A program made the position numbers and the translations under genes. Below are positions 24,505 to 36,069 of a stretch of DNA of 64,000 nucleotides, piece by piece. Within the stretch, counting starts at the first letter, position 1. Every line of letters starts with the position of its first letter. This DNA is from Sipunculus nudus (taxonomy: Eukaryota; Annelida; Sipuncula; Golfingiida; Sipunculidae): positions 3,374,601 to 3,438,600 of the forward strand of contig CM049319.1 of the NCBI GenBank assembly GCA_026874595.1, read 5' to 3'. The notes under the pieces were generated by a model. That model was not told the origin of the DNA and made no database searches. It saw nothing but the letters and a program-made list of their open reading frames with translations.

Positions 24505-25218
24505 TCACATTTCTTCACATATAAAACTAGATTGTGTAGTCCTGCGGTTACATAGATACCCTGTAAGGATCCCCTGATAAATATCAATAAATTGAAATGC
24601 CACTGGCAGTAGTCCATGAGCCAGACGGGTTGGTTGGTACCATCCGAGGGGAATAATTCTTATTGTGATAAATGGCAAGGTATAAACCCCTAGAGTTTGA
24701 AAATATGTGATAGCATTGCATCGGTGGTAGCTTTTTGTGTGTATAACCCTCTTTATTAGCCTACCCTCAAAAAATGTATTGCACCAAGGGGGTAGGGGTA
24801 ACTCGTTTGTAAATAACTTTTGAGATATTGAGAGTAGATCTATAAAAGACGTACCATTGAAAAGTATATTAATTTTGCTTTTAAGTGATATAAAATATGA
24901 TGACGTTGATACATTTTTCAAGCTCACGGAAGGGTTAACAATATTGCAAGTATGAAAATAATAAACATCTCTCATTGCTGAAACACTTTGGATCCATAAA
25001 ATTTCTATATCAAGTAAGGTATAAGAAATGTAACAGTTTGTATTATTCCAAAGGAAAGTATGGGATCTGGGAATTAAATTGGTGTGCCATATACTTTCTG
25101 TTGTACATTTGCACCTATTGACACGGGGAAGTAAATGTACTGGTGACGATCCGGTGCAGTGGCCATTTGTAGAGCAAATTTGGGGTAGGTTTAAAGCTAT
25201 GTTTCCATGTATCCGCAA
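24505..25218 (-). CDS. Unrecognised 237-codon open frame
   Basis: Apart from the two GPCR exons this is by far the longest open frame in the window. The frame begins at TTG; the first ATG comes about 80 codons in, so it would be an internal exon or a fragment. The translation has several cysteines and aromatic residues (for example CSTNGHC, NRCKCTTESIW, LPLPPWCNTFF, RIIPLGWYQPTRL), but I recognise no family and see no clear transmembrane topology. Its upstream end runs into the left terminus of the foldback at 25195. It may be a chance frame or a piece of an unknown mobile element. Confidence 0.25.
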   Translation of the reverse strand: MRIHGNIALNLPQICSTNGHCTGSSPVHLLPRVNRCKCTTESIWHTNLIPRSHTFLWNNTNCYISYTLLDIEILWIQSVSAMRDVYYFHTCNIVNPSVSLKNVSTSSYFISLKSKINILFNGTSFIDLLSISQKLFTNELPLPPWCNTFFEGRLIKRVIHTKSYHRCNAITYFQTLGVYTLPFITIRIIPLGWYQPTRLAHGLLPVAFQFIDIYQGILTGYLCNRRTTQSSFICEEM

Positions 25219-25993
25219 AAAACGTATCCGTAAAAGACGTACGTACGTTCTTTAGTGCGCAGTCCACAAAAACTGTTTCCATTAGTACTTACGTTTTTCT
25301 TGCGGATACCCTTTTACGTGCCTCTTTTGAAACTACAAGGACGACAGGCAGGAAGAAGGTCAATATGTCTCATCACACCTGGCGCCGGGGCACTGTTTGG
25401 AAATGTAGGCATTTTGCTATCCGTAAAGCTGTGTTTCCATTCATCCGTAAATCTCGTACGTCTCGTACGCAAAAAATCGGATCCCTCTTTTTGAGATGAA
25501 CTGTTTCCATATGTGTGTTTTAACGTGCTCCGCATGCGTATCCGCAAAAACGGACAGCATCGAAACGGATCGGTGAGCGATTCATCCGTTTTACGGATAG
25601 CAAAAATGCCTACATTTCCAAACAGTGCCCCGGTGCCGGGTGTGATGAGACATATTGACCTTCTTCCTGCCTGTCGTCCTTGCAGTTTAAAAAGAGGCAC
25701 ATTAAAGGGTATCCGCAAGAAAAACGTGCGTACTTATGGAAACAGTTTTTGCGGATTGCGCACTATAGAACGTACGTACGTCTTTTGCGGGTACGTTTTT
25801 TGCGGATACATGGAAACACAGCTTTAAACGGATGAATCGCTCACCGATCCGTTTCAATGCTGTCCGTTTTTGCAGATACGCATGCGGAGCACGTTAAAAC
25901 GGACATATGGAAACAGTTCATTTTATAAAGAGGGATCCATTTTTTGCGTACGAGACGTACGAGCTTTACGGATGAATGGAAACACAGCTTTAC
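25195..25993. mobile_element. Interlocked foldback: two overlapping inverted-repeat elements
   Basis: Four arms lie in the order A (25195-25430), B (25428-25592), A' (25592-25825) and B' (25826-25993), where A' and B' are reverse complements of A and B. Each pair has the same terminus, AAAGCTGTGTTTCCAT or a one-base variant, at 25195, 25428, 25825 (inverted) and 25993 (inverted). TGTTTCCAT or its complement also recurs inside the arms, and CGTACGTACG / CGTACGTCTCGTACG words make the element CpG-rich. No transposase is present, so it is non-autonomous. The overlapping open frames at 25314-25827 mirror each other because of the symmetry and are not genes. Confidence 0.8.
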
Positions 25994-28790
25994 ATTGTTG
26001 ATTGTAACATTTGTGATACTTAGAATAAAAATACAAATGACCTATCTTTGGCAAGTTTATTTTATTGTCTTTTTAAAAAGACACTATATATAATGACCTT
26101 GAATTTCAAGGTCAGGGATGGGTCAACAAGTGCAAATTTGATCAAGTGCAGGATTATAGCTCTGCGGCAAAAAGAAATTTTTTACACCGTCTGTCTCAGT
26201 TTCAAAGCAAATTTTGGAACAAGTAAAACCCAACTATTGTATGTTAAATTGAAAAAGTGCCGAAAAGCAAACCGTTTGAAATGAAAGTTATTCACTTAAG
26301 ACTAAAGTCATGACTCCTATACATTACCAGCAATTCACTGGAAAAGTAAATGAGTCATGTTTTCATGGGCATATGCTTGTTGGCTTGTCTTCAGTACTTG
26401 GTTCTGTTAACTGGTTCAGCCAAATTGTTCATTTCTTCCGGTTAATGATTGAATATTTTTTTCAGAGATGATTTTAATTAAATATTTTTATTGGCCCATT
26501 ATTTCTACAATAAACTTTATCCCCATCCTTGTGTCATCTTGTCACCAATTTTTTTATTCTTAACCTGAATGCTTTTGTTTTAAATGGATCTTATCTGTTT
26601 CTCACCGTGATAATGGTCCATGAATAAAAGAAACCAATGATTAAAATGAGGATTCGTATTGTATATATCCACATTTAGATTTTCTCCCTAATGCTGATGA
26701 AAGCAATATGGCGGGGAGACACCAATGCATTTTTGTCTGCAAAATCAATCGCTTTCTATTTTTTCAGCATGATTATCTGTATTAGGGTTGCCAGACCCAT
26801 AAATCAACCCTAACCTTGCTCTTTGGTAGAAAATATTTTTTATGATTTAATTTTGTTCTCCAGACGATTGTGATTCTTAATCCGCCGGGTGCCAAGCTGG
26901 TACCCTTGGACAATTTTTATAAACGTTGATTGAAGAAAAATGTAATCATAGTCAAATCTGTGTAATTTTCAGCGTATCTAAACAGAAAAACCTGGTGTAA
27001 TTTCTTCTGAATTTTTAGCTACTGTTCTGAAAACATGTTGATTCCTTAATTTCTGAAAACAGGAAATGAAGGTACAAAAAACAGCAGACCTGTTACGTGC
27101 AGCAGGCCTGAGTTCTCGACAACACCATATTTGCAGTTTCTAAATATTTTGCGTCGCAGTTTATGAAAATAGAAATGATCAATAGATCTAATAGAACCCT
27201 TATGAAAATGTGCTGTTAGGGTTTTGATAAAAGTTGTTTATGAGTATTCTTCACCTTGATACATGAATGTAATCAAAGGTTTTAAAGAGTTCCATTTATA
27301 AAAAGCAACAACGCAAAATAAACTATATCAGAGCTCCTCCCTATACGCTTAAGACATTCATACCTGAAACGTTACCTACGGAATATTTGAAGCAATCCTA
27401 CCCTATAGTTACTGTAGCATTCAATCCTTGGTTTAACCGCTTTCAAGAAATAAATCCTTCGGTAAATGATTGAAGGTCATACCTTCTCACACTCTTTTTG
27501 TTATGAATTATAAATACAAATAAATCAATGATAAAACATACAGTTGTAAAAATATAAGTCCACATTGAGATATTTTTAAATTACCTTTTATAAACCAAGG
27601 ATTAATATCATTCATGCTGGATGATTGATGAAATCAGAGGCTTTATTGACGTCTATTCACTTACCAATGTTTCCAGATAAAAAGATTCAGGGAAGCCCGC
27701 AAAAGGCCTCAATCATAACTTATACCATCCTTAAACCCTCCCTGTTGCCATTAGTGAGGAGAGTAGAGAATCTGTATTTATTCCCCATGTACTTTGAAGG
27801 AAAACAACCACTAATAAGAGTTGGCCCTGAGAGACTAAGCACCACCATTATTTCATGTAAAAATGAGCCGATTCGTTACATGAAACTCTGGAGCCCGAAT
27901 TAAATGAGGACCAAGCCCTAACACTGGAGTGTCATTAATCATTTGTACCATCATATACATTAAAACAAAACATATCGCGTTTCTTTGAGAAAAGGTTGAT
28001 CCATACACAAAAAGAACCATTCCTAAGGTAGGTCTCAAGCGGAATATTTCGACTTTAAGGAACACTGCTTAATCTGTGATTACCCTAGCTTGCCACATGT
28101 CAGATTCCTAGCATCCAAATAGACGGTTACCATTTTATCCGTGTCAGAAAGTGAACGAAAAGATTGGTTGAGTTTGTTTTAAAGTCCAAAGTGCTTTAAA
28201 TATGTTATGAACGCACCGATCAGCTATCAGATGAGGTCCGAATTTCTGGAGCGCCATCAGTTTCCATGGTGCTGATACAATGTATTACCTGGAATGTCAC
28301 AAAAACATTTTGTGATGAGAACAGATGGCTGTGCATATCCCACATTGTCTATTTATCTATCTGACAGCTAAGATTCGTTTACAAGAAGAGAATGAAAACG
28401 GTATTGGAATGTTTTTAAATGAGAACTGTAAACAGAGTAAATCTGAATTCAAATCAATTTAAGAAAAACTTGATCACTATGACTAGAACTTTTCCATTAC
28501 CAAGATGAGATTGTAAATGACGGCTGCATGTTCATGATTGTGATCATTCCATTTCACTTTTATTATATACGATGTAAACGTTTACTGTATTGTAGAAACT
28601 TTGGGCCTGTGGCCTTTTTTCAAGATTAAACTTCTACACACACACAGACGGACGTAGACAAGCACTCTGTGTATCATACTCCTGCCATCCCTATGCACAT
28701 CTTGCTTAAATAACTTGGTATACCTGTATGTATATAAGAAGGCTCTGACACACCTTTTTCCTTATAACCCTAGTGCTAGACATACTCTGT
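25994..28790. other. Intergenic, no gene recognised
   Basis: No exon or repeat could be supported. It holds short open frames only and separates the foldback from the promoter of GPCR gene 1. Confidence 0.5.
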
Positions 28791-28818
28791 CGTTCATGTC
28801 GGAACCACCACGTCTTCC

Positions 28819-28970
28819 CGCTGATTGGTCGAGAGCTATAATCCCTCCCACTGATTGGTCGAGAGGATCACATTTTCACTTGCCAAGCCTTATAAATCAG
28901 CTGACTTGCACTCTGTGCCTGAACGCTGGCAGTGAGTCTAACGTCAATTGTTTTTGGTACATCGCCTTGG
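28819..28970 (+). promoter_or_regulatory. Promoter and non-coding first exon of GPCR gene 1
   Basis: CTGATTGGTCGAGAG (inverted CCAAT box) occurs twice, at 28821 and 28851. A TATA box, CCTTATAAAT, lies at 28888-28897, so transcription should start near 28920. The first exon has no ATG and ends at 28970 before the strong donor GTAAGTCC. The same motifs, spacing and donor occur upstream of GPCR gene 2 (48179-48298). The link to the coding exon at 33141 is inferred from this parallel. Confidence 0.6.
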
Positions 28971-29867
28971 GTAAGTCCCATATGCATTTTTCTAGGTTTA
29001 TCTTGCAATTAACAATATACATAACTACAGAACCTTACTAGGTTTATAGCAACAAATATTTCAGCTAGGCCCATTAAATAAGCCCAAAGGATTTCAGTGC
29101 ATGTGTCTGTTGTGTCAAGATTACTCAAAGTTGCATGTTTTATACTTCACAACTCTCAGGATGCGATACCCATAATGTTAAGGTCAATATATTTCAATAA
29201 ATAAACATTATAATAGGTTACAGTGTCTTGGTTAATACGAAGTACTATAAAAGATGGTTCAAACCAATTAGAAACAAGGGCAATTACCATCAACAATTAA
29301 TTGTTAGTTGGGGCATTTAATATAAAAGTTTCAGGAATTAGTTCCAAAAATTTAATTAATTAATTAAGATCTTATGAATCATGTGTTAACGTCAAAATCA
29401 TGTCTTACCACCACTCTCAATATAGCATAATTTTAAAATGTGAAACTGGGTTTGATTAATATAGGAAAATATATTAAAGCATATATTTTTAAGATGGGCC
29501 CAGTTAAAACTTGGTATACAATCACAAACACTTGTGTAAATCGAATCGTAGGCTTAGAATATGTAAACCATTCGAAATTAAATCGGAAAAAAAATACAAG
29601 ATCCAAACAACCGATTCAAATAGAATCAGACCCTGCCATTTCTTACCATTCACAGCTATAATATATATGTATGTTTTCAAATATAACGTTATTCATTTAT
29701 TTTTGTATTGTTATAATATCTTCATTTTACAAAGTGGTTCCTCGTTCATTTGTTAGAAGCAGGTATTACCAGGAATTCGTTTTCAGTAGAAAGATTTTTT
29801 TTCAGTGAGGCATGTTACAAATAAAACTGAATTACAAAATGAACCATTTGAATTTTTGAATGAACTA

Positions 29868-30923
29868 CAGTTGAACCTCTCCTTGTGGGCACCTCTATAA
29901 AGTGTACACCTCTATAAAGTGGGCACTTTTGGGCAGTCCACTTTTTTCTTTCTCTTTATTATGTTTAGCTAATGTGGGCCCCTCTATATTCTGTAAAGTG
30001 GACAGTTTCGAGCGCTAATGTGGGCACTTCACAGATTTTCAAGTTTAAACTATCTCATTATATCAATTTTGTAAGCCTTCTTTATAGTGCTTTTAAAGTT
30101 ATTAAGATAATATTAATTCTTAATTATTTATTAATAATAATCATAAAATTTAATAATAACAATAAAAACATGAACCAAAATTAGAAGTGTACAAGTAAAC
30201 ATTGCATAATACTTATTATAATCTACTTGACTCAAGACTTAGCTTGGGATGCATGCATACTAATTAGATTAATATGCCTGCATCGGCTCAAGTCAGAGGT
30301 TAACCCGGACTTATGCCCTGTGCTTATTAATTAATATTGTTTGTTTGGCTACCAAGAGTGGAAGGAAGCCCTGCTCATTCACCCAGTTAATACTGTGATG
30401 AGGTACGTGACACAACTAAATGCCCCTCTGGCCCATCACTGGTAGTCAGTATACATGCCCACTAGACCAGGAGACCAGGGCAGTGTTTATTTAACAGTTG
30501 TTACATAACGATTCATACTGTTAAAATGGTGTTCAACCTGGTCTCTCTAATACCAAATGCAAAGCTACAACGTGCACTTTGCTCCAAAGAATATACAATC
30601 ATAGACTTTTTCACCAAGAATAAGAACTGTGACAATTTAACACATTCATTCAAAGTGTATCACACATTTCCAACGTTTTATGGACTTCAAGTGACTGGAT
30701 ATATGTTTGTTTTACTTACTTGTCACCTTGATAAAGAATGTTTTCCTAAGATGATAGTATTTAGATTAGTGACGTACTGTCTTTGCTTTTTTACTTGTGT
30801 ATTCTTTTTATCAGAGAATGACTAGATTTCAAAGAATATATTATTAAGAATTATTACTTCCCATGCTAATGCTAAATACAACATGCTACTTTGCAATATT
30901 GTGCTTATAAAATATAAAAAAAG

Positions 30924-30999
<76 letters not shown>

Positions 31000-31331
31000 T
31001 TCAGCTATCTTATAGACCATCTGCACACAGCTTCCTTTTATTGTGCTTATTTTTGTCCATACTTTTATGTATTAAAATACATATTTTCTAACAAATGTCT
31101 TGATAATTAGAAATAAAATGTCACTGAAAAACTTATCATTAAATAAAGAGAGATGATACATGAAATAAGTTAATTTAGTAATCTCGATCAAAACATGAGT
31201 AATTATAGCAATATATCATACTCTAGAGGCAGCACTCTATGTTCTGGCCATTACCTTCATATAGTGGGCACCTCTATAAAGTGGGCACTTTGGTCCATCC
31301 CAACCGTTCCCACATTATAGAGGTTGAACTG
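29868..31331. mobile_element. Non-autonomous pogo/Tigger element in GPCR gene 1 intron
   Basis: TA plus CAGTTGAACCTCT at 29866 faces AGAGGTTGAACTG plus TA at 31333, a TA target duplication with pogo-type inverted termini. Inside each end are repeated 'TGGGCACCTCTATAAAG' rows. The interior (1464 bp in all) has a long (TA)n run at 30927-30996 and no transposase frame. Confidence 0.75.
30927..30996. repeat. (TA)n microsatellite
   Basis: About 70 bp of alternating TA inside the pogo-like element. Confidence 0.95.
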
Positions 31332-32123
31332 TATTTAGCTAACACATATCATGACGTGAAATAATGATTTACTGAAACATTAAAGGGGAAACAAAATTCC
31401 ATGTGGACATTACTTTAAATAAATATGACAGCGCTATGTTAAAAAAGGAAAATACAAGACACCGAAAGACATTAGATTACAAATAAATATAAAAGTACTG
31501 GAGCGAACTGATATCATTGACGTATTACTAATTGTAGATAAACAGACACTGGATACACAGAAAGTGAGATATGACTATTGTCGTTCTTGTTGATATCGTT
31601 TTCACTACAATTATATGATATCAAACCTGCCAGGATTCATGAAGAAGTCGCCGCCCGTCACGTTACCTTGGGATCAGATTTCACCGGCAGGGTCATTATC
31701 AACAGAGAGTATAATGTACCGACTTTAAATCAAATATTGTAACATTAACCATGGTCGGTGGACAAACATTGCAGCCATTCTGTGGTTTCATGTCAACCTT
31801 TACCTATTGTTTACTGACCGAAGTGCACACATAGATTCAGGGAACAGGGTTTGTTTCAACGTAACAGGATATCATTGCGTCATATCTGACATGCAGTTAT
31901 TACCTGTGTATGTTATTTTGTATTTATTTTATCAAGCTGGCAGTTGCTACTTAAAAAAATACAGATTCGTCAATACTGATTCTTCAACACTTGTACTTAT
32001 AATAATTAGGGATTCTCCGGTAGTTCTCAGGCTTAGAATGATGGGACATGGGGCCCGTGGGACTAATGTTACCCGCTTCAGACTGGCCAAGGTAAAATGA
32101 TGACATCTAAGAAAACTGAGAAT

Positions 32124-32524
32124 TATCTTTAATGAATATTTCTTTTTAATATATAGAAAATTTTAACATTTAGGAGCTTTATTTTGTATTTTAATATTGC
32201 AAAATTGAAATAATTAATTCAGAGTGGGTCCATTCAGCGTATTATGAACTGGTTGTGAATTATTCCTGGCCGGCAGTAATGAACTCAACAGGAAAAGTAA
32301 TGAAAGAAATCGAGACCAATACATGTACTACATGTGAGACTTATTCAGTTCTCAAATTGTCCCTTGGTGCTATGGAGAGTTTATGAATTATAAATGGAAT
32401 TCTTCTTAAACTCAACATATGACCTATGATGTCATATCACATATGATGTGTTATCTTTAATGAATATTTCCTTTAAATATAGAAAATTATAACATTTAGG
32501 AGCTTTACTTATATTTTGATACTT
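32124..32524. repeat. Duplicated 75-bp segment in GPCR gene 1 intron
   Basis: ATCTTTAATGAATATTTC and AACATTTAGGAGCTTTA occur at 32128-32180 and again at 32453-32505, on either side of the first copy of the 32199/34756 direct repeat. Confidence 0.75.
32199..32436 (+). repeat. Direct repeat, copy upstream of GPCR 1 coding exon
   Basis: It shares GCAAAATTGAAATAATTAAT, CCGGCAGT.ATGAAC, ATGTGAGACTTATTCA and ACATATGACCTATGATGTCA with 34756-35097. The two copies bracket the receptor coding exon in the same orientation. Confidence 0.85.
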
Positions 32525-33130
32525 CCCATATGTTGATCCCCTGTTCCAATATTTTTATAGCTTCTTGGTTTACATAAAGTTTAAACATGAAGGCTACCAT
32601 CAGTGGTGCACCAATTAATATGTTAAAATATTTTCAACGAAATTTACAATTAAGACTGAATTTACTCGTGCAATTTGTTAAGTATGCTTCTATACAGCAG
32701 ATAGCACAGTAATATAGAGGATACATAATCGATTATTAACCCCTTGCTGCCTTGTCTGCCTTATTGTACATCTTTCAATCAATGCCTACCGCTAGTTACC
32801 ATTCGGGAAGAATATCATATTATCGTAAAATTTTCGGAATTCAGGTTTTATGTGCACGCAGTTATGGGTGGATAACTATAAGACATCACAACATGTAGTC
32901 AGCAGATCTCAGAGGTTCCTGTGATATTTCACTTTTCTTTCTTTTTTTGTGCTCTGGCCGGGTTCGAAGATTGTCGATTCTATAACCACTATCATATATC
33001 CTACATCCAGCATAATCCTCTGAAGAATGGACCTTGAATCTATCCTTTGAAAAATGTGACACGGTGTTTTTTCGTGTGTTGAAGAACTTGGTAGCTTCAC
33101 ACGAGTTCACCACTCAGTAAACGTGCTTTA

Positions 33131-34532
33131 TTTGTTGCAGATATCCATCGTGTATGTTGTTGATCTACAACCTTTGCTGACAAGAATGGGTCGTCTGAAA
33201 GTGTCTCTCTTTCTCCATTTGGTCAGTATTTGTCACGTGGTGGCAAGGAGTTCATCAGATCCTCCTCAGTTAATGACGTCTGTTCCGGGTACTCAAGGGT
33301 CAAATGATGACAGCCCAACACCAAACTACATGAGCCCCACACCCCGAGTCACCGAACACACCATAGACCCAACTACTACCAAAACGCAGTTCAAAATGAC
33401 AACGGAATCTACCACTGGGTATATGACCAATTTAACAATATTACCAACCGTCACTAAAAGAAAGACAGACCCGTACCAGGGGGTAATGTCTCTGCAGCAG
33501 AAGGATCAGTTATCTGTGGTGATCTCGACCAGTCTCCTCCCGATCTTCCTCATATTTGGATTGGTTGGTAACGCCTTCAGCATCTACGTGCTGGTGGTGG
33601 AGAGACTGATGCTGATGAAGTATCTGTTGGCGCTGAGTGTTTCGGACACTCTCTTCCTCATCACCGGAGTGTTGTACTGGATCACCAAGGCTGTCGGAGT
33701 GACCAATCCTGTTTTGCAGTACAGCATGCAGGCAGTCATGTTTCCTCACATCAGTGTGTATGTAAACGCCGTTGCCGGGAGCCTTTCTGCGCAATACACA
33801 TTTTTGCTGACTGCGGAGAGATTCGTTGCCGTGTTCGCCCCTCTCAAAGCGAAGTCAGGTCCCTTAACTAGACGTGCTGGCACAATCGTCTTAATCAGTG
33901 GCTTGTTCACCTTTATTTATTTGGTGCCGCAGCTGTTGAAATATCGCACCGTTTACAAATTGGATCGCATCTACAAGCAGATGCGATACATGACTGTGCA
34001 GACAGAAATGATGAAGAAAAACAAGGGACTTTTCCAAGGTTTTTCCATGAGCTACACCCTGATCTACACTGTCATAATCCCAGTGTTCATATTCGTTCTC
34101 AGTGTCGCTATCGTGTGTCTTTTGAGAAAAGCCATGCGCGAGAAGTCCAAGATGACGTCAGTGACTGATTCAGCCGTCAAAACCAACCGAGACGCAACTA
34201 GAATTGTCCTGGCCATCGCTACGTCCTTTTTGATTTGCTACGTGCCGGCGTCTATCGCTTACTTTGTGAATCTGGCATTTCCAGACTTTGGGAATGGCAG
34301 ACGAGAGCACTATCTCTACCAAGCGTTCTTGCAGATTCGGTATTTTTTGGCCGTTGTCAACTCTTCTCTGAATTTCTGTTTCTACATGAAATTCAATAGT
34401 AAATTCAGGGGTCGTATGATGAGTTTCTTCGTCTGTAAGTCCCGCTTGAAAGCTGCTTATTCAAATGGGGATAACACTTTAAAATCCCAAAATACTGCAT
34501 CCTCGACCCTTACGGATGGAAGAATCCGTTAG
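33131..34532 (+). CDS. Rhodopsin-family neuropeptide-type GPCR, paralogue 1
   Basis: The coding exon starts at 33141 after TTTGTTGCAG; the ATG is at 33186, giving 448 aa. The ATG is preferred because it opens a signal peptide (MGRLKVSLFLHLVSICHVV) and matches the start of paralogue 2. Residues 21-105 are a Ser/Thr/Pro-rich extracellular tail with an NLT glycosylation site at 82. Seven helices follow: GLVGN (N129), LALSVSD (D154), AERF at the end of helix 3 (E211-F213), P248 in helix 4, P299 in helix 5, CYVP (351-354) and NSSLNFCFY (392-400). APLKAK after ERF and NSS.NF..Y resemble FMRFamide-receptor-like invertebrate receptors. There is no cysteine at the start of helix 3 or in ECL2, and no Trp in helix 4. 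Cys417 could be palmitoylated. Expected at the plasma membrane, G-protein coupled; ligand unknown. Confidence 0.92.
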
Positions 34533-34755
34533 AGATGTATCAGAACTGTTAGTTCAATTTTTTCAAAAACATCAGAGTGTTTTCAGGGTTTCTATAACAA
34601 TTCCCATTACACCATTAGCCGATTTTTTTATGTCTGACTATTTATGTGTGAAATTGAAATTATTTTCCGGGCCATGTTATTCAACATTAGGAGGGACCAG
34701 GGCTTGCAAAGGATAAGCAGATGACGAAGTATCTGTATACATTTGAATGCATTCT

Positions 34756-35097
34756 GCAAAATTGAAATAATTAATTCAGAGTGGGTGCATTCAGCGTATC
34801 ATCAACTGGTCGTGATATTATTCACGGCCGGCAGTTATGAACCAAACAGGAAAAGGAATGAAAGAACTCCTGGCCTATAGATGTGTCACATGTGAGACTT
34901 ATTCATTTCCCAAATTGCCTCTTGGGGCTATTGAGACTTCATGAATAATGAAATATTCATAAGGTGACTTATGCTCTCTGCTTTGGCCAGACCGCCGAAC
35001 TCATTCCAATATTCATATTCATGTTTTTCTGTATTTTTAGTACACTAAACTTTTCGGAATTCCTTCTTAAACTCAACATATGACCTATGATGTCATA
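34756..35097 (+). repeat. Direct repeat, copy downstream of GPCR 1 coding exon
   Basis: It is the partner of 32199-32436 and starts 224 bp after the receptor stop codon. This copy is about 105 bp longer through an extra segment near 34945-35055 absent from the first copy, so one copy has gained or lost sequence. Confidence 0.85.
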
Positions 35098-35260
35098 ATT
35101 TCAAATGCTGTATATAATACTGGACCGTGTGCATTGCTTGCTATCCTCAACTGTGCTTTTCATATTTTTGGAATTCTTATACTTGTAACGAACAATAGCG
35201 TGTATATCATCAGAAATTTCAATCAAACTAGATAATTTGTCTGTGTTTACAGTGAGGTCT

Positions 35261-35444
35261 GACAGTTTCGTGATGTTTGCTGTTTGACCTGTGTCTATCC
35301 CTGGATGACAGTTTCATGATGTTTGCTCTTCGACCTGTGTCTATCCCTGGATGACAGTTTCGTGATGTCTGCTCTTTGACCTGTGTTTATCCCTGCATGA
35401 CAGTTTCAAAATGTTTGTTGTTTGACCAGTGTCTGTCCCTGAAT
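35261..35444 (+). repeat. 46-bp minisatellite, four copies, in GPCR 1 3' region
   Basis: GACAGTTTC starts at 35261, 35307, 35353 and 35399, each followed by TGTTTGACCTGTGTCTATCC or close variants. It probably lies in the 3' untranslated region. Confidence 0.9.
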
Positions 35445-36032
35445 CTTGCCCAAGTACTCTGTTATGTATGTTTTTCAATATTTGCTCTGAAGCATGATAT
35501 TAGTTTAAGTAACAATATCAGTACCAATATCACTTATTTATACAGTAACAGAGCTGACGTTTTCAGTCCTGTCATCTTTTCCAGGATGTATATATTTGCA
35601 CTCATCATGAAATGTGTAATCATAATAAGTTTTATGTTGTGTTGCACGAAACAAAACCTTGCATACCTGTGACCAAATGAAATGTTTTATTTGTGTTTGC
35701 CATTTATGATATATTATAATACAACGTTTGTTATAAATATTTTAAAGCATGATAAAATTTTTGTCAGGTAAATCTGTAACAAATTTATTTACTTATCTAA
35801 GAAAGCTAAACAAAGTGTCTGATAAACATTTTTATTCAGGAATCTCCATTGTGTTTTTTGCTTTGGAAATTGATTTTAGATTACCGGGGAATTGATTTTA
35901 GATTACCGGGGATAGGATGAAAGAGGGGGATTTCCAGGTTTTAGACCGGCATAAGATGCTCTGCTACAAATTACAGAGACAATGAGTGAAGGATAACTCA
36001 TCTTACTTTGTGACTGACGCATATATTTGTGA

Positions 36033-36038
36033 AATAAA
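36033..36038 (+). terminator. Candidate polyadenylation signal of GPCR gene 1
   Basis: It is the first AATAAA that I see after the stop codon at 34532, and it is followed at once by a G/T-rich stretch (GCGTGTTTGTGCC). It would imply a 3' UTR of about 1.5 kb. Not proven. Confidence 0.35.
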
Positions 36039-36069
36039 GCGTGTTTGTGCCTTGAATTTCTTTTGTTTG

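Noticed and set aside
25314-25827. 134-aa and 104-aa open frames with shared peptides
   Set aside because: They mirror each other because of the foldback symmetry; no start context, domain or splice evidence.
32941-32980. GGGTTCGAAG suggesting a tRNA T-loop
   Set aside because: No A box or stems in the required positions.
28971-33140. Extra coding exons of GPCR 1 in the 5' intron (for example the open frame at 31807-32100)
   Set aside because: The receptor is complete in one exon with its own signal peptide, and the candidate ends at a weak donor with no family match.
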